Shown here: piece after piece, positions 1-7,872 of the stretch
Position numbering within the stretch: position 1 is the first letter of the stretch
Layout of the letters: every line of letters starts with the position of its first letter
Assembly: GCA_000985875.1 (NCBI GenBank)
Contig: CCRI01000012.1
Location: 1 to 64,000 of the forward strand
Source of the DNA: Neorhizobium galegae bv. officinalis
Lineage (GTDB): Bacteria; Pseudomonadota; Alphaproteobacteria; Rhizobiales; Rhizobiaceae
DNA: 64,000 bases
Direction of reading: 5' to 3'
Position numbers and translations under genes: made by a program
Notes under the pieces: model-generated
Database searches by the model: none
What the model was told of the DNA's origin: nothing
What the model saw: the letters and a program-made list of their open reading frames with translations, nothing else

Positions 1-372
1 GTCGATCACCACGAAGCGGAAGCCGCCGCGGGAAAAATCGTGCCAGGCGGCCGGCATGCCGAGCCGCGTATGGACATCGCCGAGCTGCGCCGGCGCGACG
101 AAGAAATCGTGGTTGCCCGGCATCAGAAAACTCTCGTGGCGCAGGCCCCGATAGACGGCAAGCACCGGATCGTAGCTCTCCCAGCCGCGGTCGATGAGAT
201 CGCCGAGCGTCACCACGAAGGAAAGATCCTCGCCGTTCAGCACGCCGATCGCCTGACCCAGCTTGTCGAGGCTGTTGGCGTAATAACGGTCCATCTCCAG
301 CCATGGCGGCAGGTCGGCATATTGCGGATCGGCGATCACGCCGAAGCGAAGGAGAGGTTTTTCGTGAGGCAT
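1..372 (-). CDS. Metallophosphoesterase (ADPRM-like), C-terminus beyond window
   Basis: The first 124 residues of a calcineurin-like phosphoesterase are visible; the frame stays open to base 1. Metal-ligand motifs appear in the family order: GVIADPQYAD (residues 11-20), LGDLIDR (56-62) and MPGNHD (84-89). The FGVIADxQxAD opening followed by a tyrosine-rich RYYxxSL stretch resembles the Mn-dependent ADP-ribose/CDP-alcohol diphosphatase group, which hydrolyses nucleoside diphosphate-linked substrates in the cytosol. No signal peptide is seen. The chosen ATG is the only good one at the head of the conserved domain, but its ribosome site is weak. The substrate is inferred from similarity only; the C-terminal half of the active site lies outside the window. 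Confidence 0.85.
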   Translation of the reverse strand, partial: MPHEKPLLRFGVIADPQYADLPPWLEMDRYYANSLDKLGQAIGVLNGEDLSFVVTLGDLIDRGWESYDPVLAVYRGLRHESFLMPGNHDFFVAPAQLGDVHTRLGMPAAWHDFSRGGFRFVVID

Positions 373-447
373 TTCACGGAGGTAGCCGGTGGCTGTGACA
401 GGCGTGTGACATGGCCGGAACGGTGGCGGTGGCCGCCATTTGAAACG

Positions 448-771
448 TCAGAGCAACAATTCGTCGGGTGACTTCACCGCCACCCCGAAAGGCAGGAAGT
501 GCTTGAGGTTACGGGTATCACGGCTCGATGCGGGATTTCGGGCGAAGACATCATCATCGAGGTCGATATCGGCGGGAAAATTCCGGAGATACCGGACGAG
601 GCTAGGGCGCTCTTTCCGCAGCGCCTTCCTTGCGGCCTCCGCGGCCTCGACGCTGACGATCACGGCCGCCGGCTTGCCGTGCCGGGTGATCGTCACGAAT
701 TCGCCCGCGGCAGCCTGGTCGACGATCCCGGAAAAGCCCGCCTTGGCATTTTTCAAACTGATTTCCGCCAA
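448..771 (-). pseudogene. Phd/YefM antitoxin fused in frame to the tail of a lost PIN toxin
   Basis: Residues 1 to about 85 are a Phd/YefM antitoxin closely matching the intact antitoxin at 18107-18358, including the shared run TITRHGKP and VEAAEAAR. After SSRD the frame continues into TRNLKHFLPFGVAV, which does not belong to an antitoxin but aligns with the last strand of VapC/PIN toxins (TDNIRHFEPLGIPV in the toxin at 18355-18792). The most economical reading is an in-frame deletion that removed the antitoxin stop and nearly all of the toxin, including its catalytic acidic residues. I chose the TTG start at 771 because it follows a GGAGG ribosome site and lines up exactly with the start of the intact paralogue; an upstream GTG at 792 lies inside the operator. 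The product could still bind DNA. It is 107 residues against 83 for the intact paralogue. Confidence 0.75.
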
Positions 772-779
772 CCCAGCCT

Positions 780-807
780 CCAAAATGGTCACTTGTGACT
801 ATTTTGG
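780..807. promoter_or_regulatory. Inverted-repeat operator of the fused antitoxin gene
   Basis: Two 13-base arms (780-792 and 795-807) are inverted copies with one mismatch around a 2-base spacer. The inner core GTCAC-N2-GTGAC is the same as in the operator of the intact Phd-VapC locus at 18076-18093. In both loci exactly 16 bases separate the core from the start codon, which supports both the autoregulatory-site reading and the TTG start. Confidence 0.7.
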
Positions 808-850
808 ATCATTGGGCGGGAAAATCAAGCTGGCTAGGAGAAACGCCCAT

Positions 851-1222
851 TCAGGCAATCACCGTTCCCTGGTGGAAGACGATCTTCCAGCCGGTCGCCG
901 TGCGCCTCCAGAACGTGGACCGACGGGTGTGGCGGTCCGGCTCCTCCAGAATATACGACAGATGGTAGAGGTCGTCGGCGAGGCGGCTGATGGTGAAATC
1001 CCGGCAGGGCCAGTCATGAGGTTCCGGCTCGCGATATCGCTCGAGAAGGTTGGCGATCACAAAATCGCGCCGGTAGACTTGGCCGCTGGCGCCGATTTCC
1101 CAGAAGGCCTCGTCGGTCATGGCTTCCAGCGCCTCGCGGCTGGTGCCGAATTCGCGGCGATGGAAGATCGGCTCGCGGACCGCGAGCTCCGCCAGGACCA
1201 TCTCTATCTGCTGCCCGTCCAT
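851..1222 (-). CDS. NTF2-like / DUF4440-type small protein
   Basis: This 123-residue protein has the length and pattern of the NTF2-like superfamily (DUF4440 group): a helical N-terminus with LAxREPIFHRREFG, then alternating strands ending in RRTATGWKIVFHQGT, the typical last strand (W-K-I-x-x-H-Q-G-T). Such proteins form a conical pocket and act as small-molecule enzymes or ligand binders; the substrate cannot be told from sequence. The ATG at 1222 is preferred over an upstream in-frame start because a GGAGG box lies just before it. It is cytosolic, with no signal peptide or membrane segment. It is transcribed toward sodB, with a hairpin and a palindromic repeat between them. Confidence 0.7.
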   Translation of the reverse strand: MDGQQIEMVLAELAVREPIFHRREFGTSREALEAMTDEAFWEIGASGQVYRRDFVIANLLERYREPEPHDWPCRDFTISRLADDLYHLSYILEEPDRHTRRSTFWRRTATGWKIVFHQGTVIA

Positions 1223-1299
1223 ACCTGCTTCCCTCCTGCTTTCCGTCCCGATGACCGAGTCCAAAAACAAAAACACCCGGCGCCTTGCGGCACCGGGTG

Positions 1300-1327
1300 G
1301 GATCCTCGGGTAAACCCGAGGATGACG
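1300..1327. repeat. Short palindromic intergenic repeat, copy 1
   Basis: A variant copy of a 29-base palindromic unit (ggatcctcgggt...acccgaggatgacg) that recurs at 45924, 46008, 52624 and 52739. It sits between convergently placed gene ends and follows a hairpin (cacccggcgcc / ggcaccgggtg, 1274-1299) that may act as a terminator for sodB. This copy is one base shorter and has a different loop. Confidence 0.75.
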
Positions 1328-1340
1328 GCGGTTGGCCGGA

Positions 1341-1943
1341 TTACTTCGTGGCGGCTTCGTAGCGTTCGAGTACGTAGTCCCAGTTGATCAGGCTATCGAC
1401 GAAGGCTTCGAGGTATTTCGGGCGGGCATTGCGGTAGTCGATGTAATAGGAATGTTCCCATACGTCGACGCCGAGGATGGGCTCGGCACCGTGAACCAGC
1501 GGGTTCTCGCCGTTCGGGGTCTTGGAGATGACGAGCTTGCCGTCCTTGACCGAAACCCAGGCCCAGCCGGAGCCGAACTGGGTCGTGCCGGCAGCGATGA
1601 AATCGGCCTTGAACTTGTCGAAGCCGCCGAGATCGGAGGCGACCGCTGCTTCGAGCTTGCCCGGCAGCTTGGTGCCGCCGCCGCCCTTCTTCATCCACTT
1701 CCAGAAATGGACGTGGTTGTAGTGCTGGGCAGCATTGTTGAAGAGGCCCTGGTTGGTGCCGAAGGACTTCTTGACGACTTCCTCGAGCGACAGATCCGCC
1801 ATGCCGGCTTCGGCAGCGAGCTTGTTGCCGTTGTCGACATAAGCCTTGTGGTGCTTGTCGTGGTGGAATTCGAGCGTCTCTTTCGACATGAAGGGCGAAA
1901 GAGCTTCGTAGTCGTAGGGGAGTTCGGGAAGTTCGAAGGCCAT
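1341..1943 (-). CDS. sodB: Superoxide dismutase (Fe/Mn family)
   Basis: A 200-residue Fe/Mn superoxide dismutase, normal length for the family, dismutating superoxide to oxygen and peroxide in the cytosol. The four metal ligands can be placed: His in EFHHDKHH (about residue 27), His in YNHVHFW, and Asp and His in DVWEHSYYIDY. The N-terminal hairpin and C-terminal alpha/beta domains are complete. The start at 1943 (MAFELPELPY) is the family start; a longer in-frame extension upstream has no family support and a poor ribosome site. No signal peptide is present. The Fe, Mn or cambialistic state cannot be fixed from these motifs; the sodB name follows rhizobial usage. Confidence 0.95.
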   Translation of the reverse strand: MAFELPELPYDYEALSPFMSKETLEFHHDKHHKAYVDNGNKLAAEAGMADLSLEEVVKKSFGTNQGLFNNAAQHYNHVHFWKWMKKGGGGTKLPGKLEAAVASDLGGFDKFKADFIAAGTTQFGSGWAWVSVKDGKLVISKTPNGENPLVHGAEPILGVDVWEHSYYIDYRNARPKYLEAFVDSLINWDYVLERYEAATK

Positions 1944-2132
1944 TGGTCTACTCCTTGTTCGATAGCTACCTGGGTTCGGCAGATACCTGGGTATAGCGTC
2001 GTGCGGGAACATAGGAGCGGAGGGGCCAAGAGGCAACGGTGAACTTGCCAAAAATCAAGCCGATCGGGTCAAGAACCTGCTGAAATTTCCGGATACAAGA
2101 AACGGGCCAGATCACGATTCGGAGCCCGTTCG

Positions 2133-2456
2133 ATGAAGACCACCTTTGCTCTTGCCGCAGCCCTCCTTGCATCCAGCGTCCCTGCCGCGCATGCCTCCTC
2201 GGACGACGCATGGTCCGGTTTCCAGGCGGAGGTCGCCAAGGCTTGCGTGACCGCCGCCAGGGGGCTGATCGAAAACGGCAAGGCTCTCGTCGATCCCTTC
2301 GGCAGTAAGAGCTACGGGCTTGCCGTCGTCTCCGGCAGGGCGGTCGGCGCCAAGGTGACGATCAGCACCCTCTGCGCCTTCGACAAGAAGACCCGCAAGG
2401 CCGAGATCGGCGGAGAAATCTCCGCCGACAGGCTGACGGTGAAGACGGGGAAGTAA
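2133..2456 (+). CDS. Small secreted hypothetical protein
   Basis: A 107-residue protein with a clear Sec signal peptide: MKTT, a hydrophobic core rich in Ala and Leu, and an AHA cleavage motif near residue 21. The mature part is about 86 residues with two cysteines (in AKACVTAA and STLCAFDK) that could form a periplasmic disulphide. I do not recognise a named family. It stands alone between sodB and the exporter gene, both separated by non-coding gaps. Confidence 0.65.
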   Translation: MKTTFALAAALLASSVPAAHASSDDAWSGFQAEVAKACVTAARGLIENGKALVDPFGSKSYGLAVVSGRAVGAKVTISTLCAFDKKTRKAEIGGEISADRLTVKTGK

Positions 2457-2528
2457 CGGGCCGCAAAACGGGAACCTTTCTTCGCGCCTGCGAATTGAAA
2501 GCCAACGCCGCGGCAAAGAGGAGGCTGC

Positions 2529-3275
2529 ATGTCGTCCGAATTCCTGACCTCCGACTTCCTGATCTTCGTCGCCATAGGCTTCTTCGCACAGATCATCGAC
2601 GGGGCGCTCGGCATGGCTTTCGGGGTGCTGACGACGACCAGCCTGCTCGCCATCGGCGTGGCACCCGCGGCCGCAAGCGCCATGACCCATGTGACCGAAT
2701 GTTTCACCACCGCAGCCTCGGGACTGTCGCATCTCTACAACCGCAATGTCGACTGGCGGCTGGTGGTCAGGCTGGCGCCGGCCGGCATGGTCGGCGGGGC
2801 GATCGGCGCCTATATCCTGTCGAATATCGACGGCAAGGCGATCGAGCCCTTCGTCTCGGTCTACCTGGTCGCCATCGGCCTCTTCATCCTCTACAAGGCT
2901 TTCCGTCCGAAATGGCCGCGCGACGTGCGCGACTGGATCGTGCCCTTCGTGGGCGGCGGGGGCGGACTGCTCGATGCGATGGGCGGCGGCGGATGGGGGC
3001 CGATCGTGACGAGTTCGCTGCTCGGTCGCGGCCACGATCCCAAAAAGGTGATCGGCTCCACGAACCTGACCGAATTCGCGGTCACCACGGTGATTTCCGC
3101 AACCTTCATCGTGGCGCTCGGCTGGTCGGAACTCTCCTCCGCCCTCGGCCTCATCCTCGGCGGCATCCTGGCAGCCCCGATCGGCGCCTTCATCGTCCGC
3201 TACCTGCCGGTCAAACCCCTGATGATCGCCGTCTCGATGGTCATCATCGGCACGGCCGCGGTGCGGCTTGTGTGA
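2529..3275 (+). CDS. TauE/SafE-family sulfite/organosulfonate exporter
   Basis: A 248-residue inner-membrane protein with about seven or eight hydrophobic segments in the two-repeat pattern of the TauE/SafE (COG0730) family. The first repeat carries GFFAQIIDGALGMAFG, and the second the related glycine-rich GGGGGLLDAMGGGGWGP, each ahead of a conserved helix; KVIGSTNLTEF follows. Members export sulfite, sulfoacetate or other small anions, but substrates differ and none is indicated by the neighbours. The ATG at 2529 follows a GAGGCT ribosome site. Confidence 0.88.
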   Translation: MSSEFLTSDFLIFVAIGFFAQIIDGALGMAFGVLTTTSLLAIGVAPAAASAMTHVTECFTTAASGLSHLYNRNVDWRLVVRLAPAGMVGGAIGAYILSNIDGKAIEPFVSVYLVAIGLFILYKAFRPKWPRDVRDWIVPFVGGGGGLLDAMGGGGWGPIVTSSLLGRGHDPKKVIGSTNLTEFAVTTVISATFIVALGWSELSSALGLILGGILAAPIGAFIVRYLPVKPLMIAVSMVIIGTAAVRLV

Positions 3276-3407
3276 AGGAGGCACAGGACGGACCAGACGC
3301 GGGGTTGCCTGCAGCAACGTACTCCCGAATGGCCCAATAAAGCGGACGGCGAAAATAGCGCGCATTGCCCGAATGTGATAGGCTTTGCCGCGAACAGGAA
3401 CCGACCT

Positions 3408-3692
3408 ATGCGCCCGAACCGATCGATTACCATCTCTCTGCCGGAAGACATGGCCGAACTCGTCCAAAAGAAAGTCGCGTCCGGCGAATTTGCCGACGAG
3501 AGTGAGGTGGTCGCCGAAGGATTGCGGTATCTGGCGGACCATGATGCGGGAATAGAGAGCTGGCTGCGGGACGAGGTCGTGCCGACCATCACGGCGCATG
3601 ATCCTTCCAAGGCAATCCCGATCAGCGAAGTCCGTCGGCGCATCAATGCGCATATGGATGCGCGCGACAAAGACACCCGCCTCCCCGAATGA
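3408..3692 (+). CDS. ParD-type antitoxin
   Basis: A 94-residue type II antitoxin with the ribbon-helix-helix N-terminus typical of ParD/CopG proteins: NRSITISLPEDMAELVQKKV (beta strand then helix) followed by GEFADESEVVAEGLRYL. The variable acidic/basic C-terminal half would wrap the toxin. The ATG at 3408 sits at the strand boundary and has an AGGAA box; an earlier in-frame start adds residues unlike the family. Its stop overlaps the toxin start by four bases (ATGA), so the two are translationally coupled and normally autorepressed. Confidence 0.88.
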   Translation: MRPNRSITISLPEDMAELVQKKVASGEFADESEVVAEGLRYLADHDAGIESWLRDEVVPTITAHDPSKAIPISEVRRRINAHMDARDKDTRLPE

Positions 3693-4006
3693 GATATCGG
3701 GTCGTTTTCGATCCGGCAGCGGATGCCGACCTGGCCGAACTCTATGACTATATTGCTCCGAAAGCCGGCCGCGCCATTGCACGGCGGTATATCAACCAAC
3801 TCGTGGGCCACTGCGCGGCCTTTGAAACCTTCCCCACCCGCGGCACGAGACACGACGAGCTTGGCTCCGGTATCCGTATCGTCGGCTTCAAGCGGAAAGC
3901 CAGCATCGTCTTTCGCATCGATGCTGACGTCGTGACGATCATGCGCATTCTACATCGGGGCAAAAGCCTCGGTGGCGTGGACGACATCGATGACGATGAA
4001 CTCTGA
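3689..4006 (+). CDS. ParE-type toxin
   Basis: A 105-residue RelE/ParE-superfamily toxin. It has the family plan: beta strand YRVVFDPAADADLAELYDYI, two helices, then FPTRGTRHDEL, and terminal strands GIRIVGFKRKASIVFRID and IMRILHRGKSL. ParE members poison DNA gyrase whereas RelE members cleave ribosome-bound mRNA; pairing with a ParD-type antitoxin favours the first. The tail GGVDDIDDDEL is unusually acidic. Cytosolic, and the second gene of a two-gene operon. Confidence 0.88.
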   Translation: MRYRVVFDPAADADLAELYDYIAPKAGRAIARRYINQLVGHCAAFETFPTRGTRHDELGSGIRIVGFKRKASIVFRIDADVVTIMRILHRGKSLGGVDDIDDDEL

Positions 4007-4039
4007 CTTGTCCCCTGTGTCGCCCGCCGCCTGGAAGTT

Positions 4040-4924
4040 TCAGGCCTCGTCGCCGGGGGAACGGGCCCAGTCCATGTAGAGTTCCAGCGCCTTGCGGGCG
4101 ACCGGGCCTTCCTGGAGCTGGCGTTCCTCGAAGCGGTTGACCGGCACGATCTTGGAATAGTTGCCGGAGGTGAAGATCTCGTCGGCGTCCATGAAATCCG
4201 CGACCGTCAGCGTCGTCTCGCGCACGTCGAAACCGCCGCGGCGCAGCAGGCCGATGACGCGCGAGCGGGTGATGCCGGCAAGGAAGGTGCCGTTGGCGAT
4301 CGGCGTCATGATCACCCCGTCCTTGACCATGAAGATGTTCGAGGAGGCGGTCTCGGCGACATTGCCGTTCATGTCGCGGGCGAGCGCATTGTCGAAGCCG
4401 CGGTTGCGGGCTTCCATGATCATGCGGCCGCTATTGGGATAAAGGCTGCCGGTCTTGGCACCGGTCATCGCCACTTCCGGGTTCGGACGGCGATAGGGCG
4501 AGACGGTGAGCGAGGAGGGTTTGGCGGTCTGCATCGGTGCCTCGAACAGGCAGAGCGCGAAACGGGTCGATTCCGGATCGGCGGTGACGACGCTGTAGGG
4601 CATGCCGTGTTCAGACCAGTACATCGGCTTGATGTAGATCGCCGTCTTGCCATCGAACTTCTTGATGCCTTCCCAGGCGAGCGCCTCGATCTCCTCGGGC
4701 TGCATCACCGGCTTCATGCCCATGTTCGTGGCCGACCGGTTGACGCGCTGGCAATGCAGGTCGATGTCCGGGGCGATGCCGTCGAACCAGCGGGCGCCGT
4801 CGAACACGGTGGAACCGAGCCACATGGCATGCGAGGTCGGGCCGATCAGCTTCGGGTTGCCCTCCAGCCATTCGCCCTCCACGAACGTCCAGGTGGTGGT
4901 GCGGGGGGCGGTGTTGACGGACAT
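4040..4924 (-). CDS. ilvE: Branched-chain amino acid aminotransferase (class IV)
   Basis: A 294-residue fold-type IV PLP aminotransferase. It transfers the amino group between glutamate and branched-chain keto acids in the last step of Ile, Leu and Val synthesis. Recognisable parts are GSTVFDGARWFDG near the N-terminus, the lysine segment AIYIKPMYW, the helix SGRMIMEARNRGFDNALARD and the phosphate-binding tail AETASSNIFMVKDGVIMTP. The family also contains D-amino acid aminotransferases and aminodeoxychorismate lyases; the symbol rests on overall resemblance to rhizobial IlvE paralogues and is less certain than the family. Confidence 0.85.
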   Translation of the reverse strand: MSVNTAPRTTTWTFVEGEWLEGNPKLIGPTSHAMWLGSTVFDGARWFDGIAPDIDLHCQRVNRSATNMGMKPVMQPEEIEALAWEGIKKFDGKTAIYIKPMYWSEHGMPYSVVTADPESTRFALCLFEAPMQTAKPSSLTVSPYRRPNPEVAMTGAKTGSLYPNSGRMIMEARNRGFDNALARDMNGNVAETASSNIFMVKDGVIMTPIANGTFLAGITRSRVIGLLRRGGFDVRETTLTVADFMDADEIFTSGNYSKIVPVNRFEERQLQEGPVARKALELYMDWARSPGDEA

Positions 4925-5094
4925 GGCGGTCTCCTTAACGCTTCAAAATTGCGGGGTGAGTGAAGTCCGGCCCCGCCGCCGAGGTCAAGCGATAATATGA
5001 AATGGATCATCACAAAAATTGATATTTTTGCCCATGGAGACCCAGGTGCCGGAGTGCCATGTTCCATCGAAACGAACACTCGAGGAAGACGCTC

Positions 5095-5865
5095 ATGGCA
5101 TGGTCGGCAGAGCAATATGCGAAATTCGAGGACGAGCGGACGCGCCCGGCGCGCGATCTTCTGGCGCAGGTACCGCTCGGCTCGGTTACCCGTGCCTACG
5201 ACCTCGGTTGCGGACCGGGCAATTCGACCGAGCTGATCGCGGCACGTTTCGGGGCAGCCAGCGTCGCCGGCATCGACAGCGACGACAACATGCTGGCGGC
5301 GGCGGCCAAGCGCCTGCCCGGCACGCAATTCACCAAGGCCGACCTGAATACCTGGGTCCCGGAGGAGCCGGCCGACCTGCTTTACGCCAACGCGGTCTTC
5401 CAGTGGGTGCCGGACCATATCTCGGTGCTGGCGCGGCTGATGGACCACCTGAGGCCCGGCGGCGTGCTCGCGGTGCAGATGCCGGACAATCTCACGGAGC
5501 CGACCCACACGCTGATGGAGGAGACCGGTGCTGCCGGCCCGTGGAAGGCAGCCTTCGAAGGCGGCAGGGTACGCCGCGCAGTGCTGCCGCCGCCTGCCGT
5601 CTATTTCGACCGGCTGATGCCGAAATCCGTTCGCGTCGATGTCTGGCACACGGTCTATTACCACCCGCTCGCCGATGCGCCCGCGATCGTCGAATGGGTC
5701 AGGGCGACCGGGCTGCGGCCCTATCTCGACGCCGCCGGCCCCGCCCATGCGCAAGCCTTTGCGGCCGACTACACCGCCCGCATCGCCGACGCCTATCCGC
5801 CGATGGCCGACGGGCGGGTATTGCTGCGTTTCCCGCGGCTCTTCGTCATCGCGGTGAAGGCCTGA
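5095..5865 (+). CDS. tam: Trans-aconitate 2-methyltransferase
   Basis: A 256-residue class I SAM-dependent methyltransferase. The SAM-binding loop is AYDLGCGPGNSTELI and the acidic residue closing the second strand is in GIDSDDNML. The N-terminus MAWSAEQYAKFEDERTRPA and the FQWVPDH motif are typical of Tam, which methylates trans-aconitate, a spontaneous by-product that inhibits the TCA cycle. The start at 5095 follows GAGGAAG and gives the family N-terminus; the upstream in-frame ATG adds a 12-residue extension without support. Soluble and monocistronic. Confidence 0.93.
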   Translation: MAWSAEQYAKFEDERTRPARDLLAQVPLGSVTRAYDLGCGPGNSTELIAARFGAASVAGIDSDDNMLAAAAKRLPGTQFTKADLNTWVPEEPADLLYANAVFQWVPDHISVLARLMDHLRPGGVLAVQMPDNLTEPTHTLMEETGAAGPWKAAFEGGRVRRAVLPPPAVYFDRLMPKSVRVDVWHTVYYHPLADAPAIVEWVRATGLRPYLDAAGPAHAQAFAADYTARIADAYPPMADGRVLLRFPRLFVIAVKA

Positions 5866-5874
5866 AAAAGACCG

Positions 5875-6021
5875 TCAAGGGGTACCCGGCGGCGGGGCCA
5901 GCGGGTTTTGCGGCTGTGGCTGCGTGACCTCCATCCGGCCGAGGCCGGCATCGTTCATCCAGATGATGCTCAGGACACAACCGACCAGGATCAACAGCAC
6001 CGCGATAAAAAGCCAACGCAT
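5875..6021 (-). CDS. Small membrane or lipoprotein-like peptide
   Basis: A 48-codon ORF whose product has one hydrophobic segment (MRWLFIAVLLILVGCVL, residues 1-17) followed by a short polar, proline-rich tail. The segment ILVGC resembles a lipobox, so it may be a tiny lipoprotein, or simply a single-pass membrane peptide. It converges on tam, whose stop lies ten bases away. A GGAG box is 11 bases upstream of the ATG, which is rather far. Real but unnamed peptides of this kind are common in rhizobia; this one is supported only by composition. Confidence 0.5.
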   Translation of the reverse strand: MRWLFIAVLLILVGCVLSIIWMNDAGLGRMEVTQPQPQNPLAPPPGTP

Positions 6022-6282
6022 CAGTTCAGCAACTCCACTCTTCAGTCATCGAGAAAGTTTCCAAGCGGAAACATTCCGTGATCCTTGGAGCAAAACATCT
6101 GGGCGTCGGTGCGGCAACGCAGCAAATCGGCGATTCCGGGACAGCAAAACGGAGAACCAGGCCGCCGAAACGGCCGGAAAACAGGAGGGAACCGGCCGGG
6201 AAACAGGTTGACTCGGCTCCGATGCGCTTGCACTCTTCAGCCTTGCCATTTTCCTCGTCCTGCCGAAAAGCCGTTCGAAGCC

Positions 6283-7020
6283 ATGCCGAAACCATCCACA
6301 TTGTCGCTCACCCAGGATCTCGTCGACCTCTGCTTTCGCGAGGAGACCGATCCCGGCCCGCCGGCCACCTGGGAGCCGCTGACCGACGACGATTACATTC
6401 AGACCGCCGATCGCCTGGCGGCGGAAGTCGGCGAGGAGCCGCTCTGGGTCTTTGCCTATGGCTCGCTGATCTGGAAGCCGGGCTTCGACAGCATCGCCTG
6501 CCAGCGGGCGGCCGCTTATGGCTGGCATCGCTCCTTTTCGCTCAGGATCGAGCGCGGCCGGGGCTCACCCACACAGCCGGGGCTGATGATGATGCTGTCG
6601 CGCGGCGGCCGCTGCGACGGGGTGATCTACCGGGTCGCCGACGACGACAAGCGCGTCCAGATCGAAAAGGCGCTGCGCCGCGAGGTCAGCCATCGCGACA
6701 GCCTCACCTCGTTCCGCTGGCTGCCGGTCCGCACCCAGGCCGGCGAGACCGTGCGGGCGCTGACCTTCTGGGTCGGCGGCACCAGCAAGCGCATCATCCG
6801 GCCGCTGCTGCCGCTCGACGAGGTCGCAAAGGTTCTGGCGCGCGCCTGCGGGCATCGCGGGTCCTGCGCCGAATATCTCTACAACACCGTCGTGCATCTC
6901 GCCGAATTCGGCATCCACGACCGCAATCTCTGGCGGCTTCAGGAGATAGTTGCGAAGGAGATCCGGGCGATGCACGTGCGGGAGAAGGCCGGCGTGAAGG
7001 ATGTCGTCGCGGAAGCCTGA
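6283..7020 (+). CDS. ChaC-type gamma-glutamylcyclotransferase
   Basis: A 245-residue ChaC-family protein (COG3703). The substrate-loop signature LWVFAYGSLIWKPGF lies at about residues 50-64, and the rest follows the family with LPLDEVAKVL and CAEYLYNTVVHLAEFGI. ChaC enzymes split glutathione to 5-oxoproline and Cys-Gly in the cytosol. Two glutathione transferase genes lie at 7145 and further on, so glutathione metabolism is a plausible common theme. The ATG at 6283 has no strong ribosome site, but it immediately precedes residues shared by family members; upstream codons look like non-coding sequence. Confidence 0.88.
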   Translation: MPKPSTLSLTQDLVDLCFREETDPGPPATWEPLTDDDYIQTADRLAAEVGEEPLWVFAYGSLIWKPGFDSIACQRAAAYGWHRSFSLRIERGRGSPTQPGLMMMLSRGGRCDGVIYRVADDDKRVQIEKALRREVSHRDSLTSFRWLPVRTQAGETVRALTFWVGGTSKRIIRPLLPLDEVAKVLARACGHRGSCAEYLYNTVVHLAEFGIHDRNLWRLQEIVAKEIRAMHVREKAGVKDVVAEA

Positions 7021-7144
7021 GCCGAGGGGCCGTGCGGGTGCCAGCCCGGCGGTTCGTGCCCCAGCCCAAAACTGATTGCAAAAAGCAATCGGCTGAGTTA
7101 TCCAGGAACCAGTTTCATTTCGCAATCGGTTATGGGAGGCCGTC

Positions 7145-7804
7145 ATGCGTCCGGTTCTGTATTCGCATCCATTCTCGTCCTACTGCCAGAAGGTGCTGAC
7201 CGCGCTCTATGAGAACGGCACCGAGTTCGACACGCGCATGCTCGGGCCGGAGGATCCTTCCGCCTACGAGGACCTCTGCGGCATGTGGCCGGTGAAGCGC
7301 TTCCCGATCCTGCTCGACGGGGAAAAACAGGTCTTCGAATCGTCTATCGTCATCGAATATCTGGGCCTTCATTATCCAGGCCCGGTAAAGCTGATCCCCG
7401 ACGATGCGGATGCGGGGCTCGACGTGCGGATGATGGACCGCTTCTTCGACAACTACATTTCCACCCCGCAGCAGAAGGTGGTTTTCAACGCCATCCGGGC
7501 GGAAGAGCACCGCGATCCTTACGGCGTCACGGAAGCGCGCGGCATGCTGGATGCCGCCTATGGCTGGCTGGACCAGCGCATGGCGGATCGGGAATGGGCG
7601 GCGACCGATGCATTCAGCCTGGCCGATTGCGCCGCGGCGCCTGCCCTCTTCTACGCGGACTGGACGCACCCGATCGGGGAGCAGTTCGCCAATGTGCGGG
7701 CCTATCGCAGCCGGCTGCTCGCCCGGCCGTCCTTTGCGCGCGCGGTGGACGAGGCCCGGCCCTATCGCGCGTTCTTCCCGCTCGGAGCGCCGGACAGGGA
7801 CTGA
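7145..7804 (+). CDS. Glutathione S-transferase family protein
   Basis: A 219-residue glutathione transferase. The thioredoxin-like N-terminal domain opens with LYSHPFSSYCQKVLTALYENG, in which the Ser-x-Tyr-Cys region contacts glutathione, and contains VFESSIVIEYL, the conserved glutathione gamma-glutamyl-binding Glu-Ser pair. A helical C-terminal domain includes FSLADCAAAPALFYADW. The acceptor substrate is unknown. A GGAGG box precedes the ATG. The gap upstream contains a small hairpin (gattgc / gcaatc around 7074). Confidence 0.9.
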   Translation: MRPVLYSHPFSSYCQKVLTALYENGTEFDTRMLGPEDPSAYEDLCGMWPVKRFPILLDGEKQVFESSIVIEYLGLHYPGPVKLIPDDADAGLDVRMMDRFFDNYISTPQQKVVFNAIRAEEHRDPYGVTEARGMLDAAYGWLDQRMADREWAATDAFSLADCAAAPALFYADWTHPIGEQFANVRAYRSRLLARPSFARAVDEARPYRAFFPLGAPDRD

Positions 7805-7872
7805 CGGCCGGCGGCGCGTCTATCCGGGTACCAACCCGGCCGGCAGGCCCGAGCCAGCCGGGCCCGCAAAGG

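Noticed and set aside
2112..3782. Long open frame (556 codons) on the minus strand across the TauE exporter and ParD genes
   Set aside because: It overlaps well-supported genes on the other strand, is rich in Arg, His, Gly and Asp as expected of antisense frames in GC-rich DNA, and matches no family.
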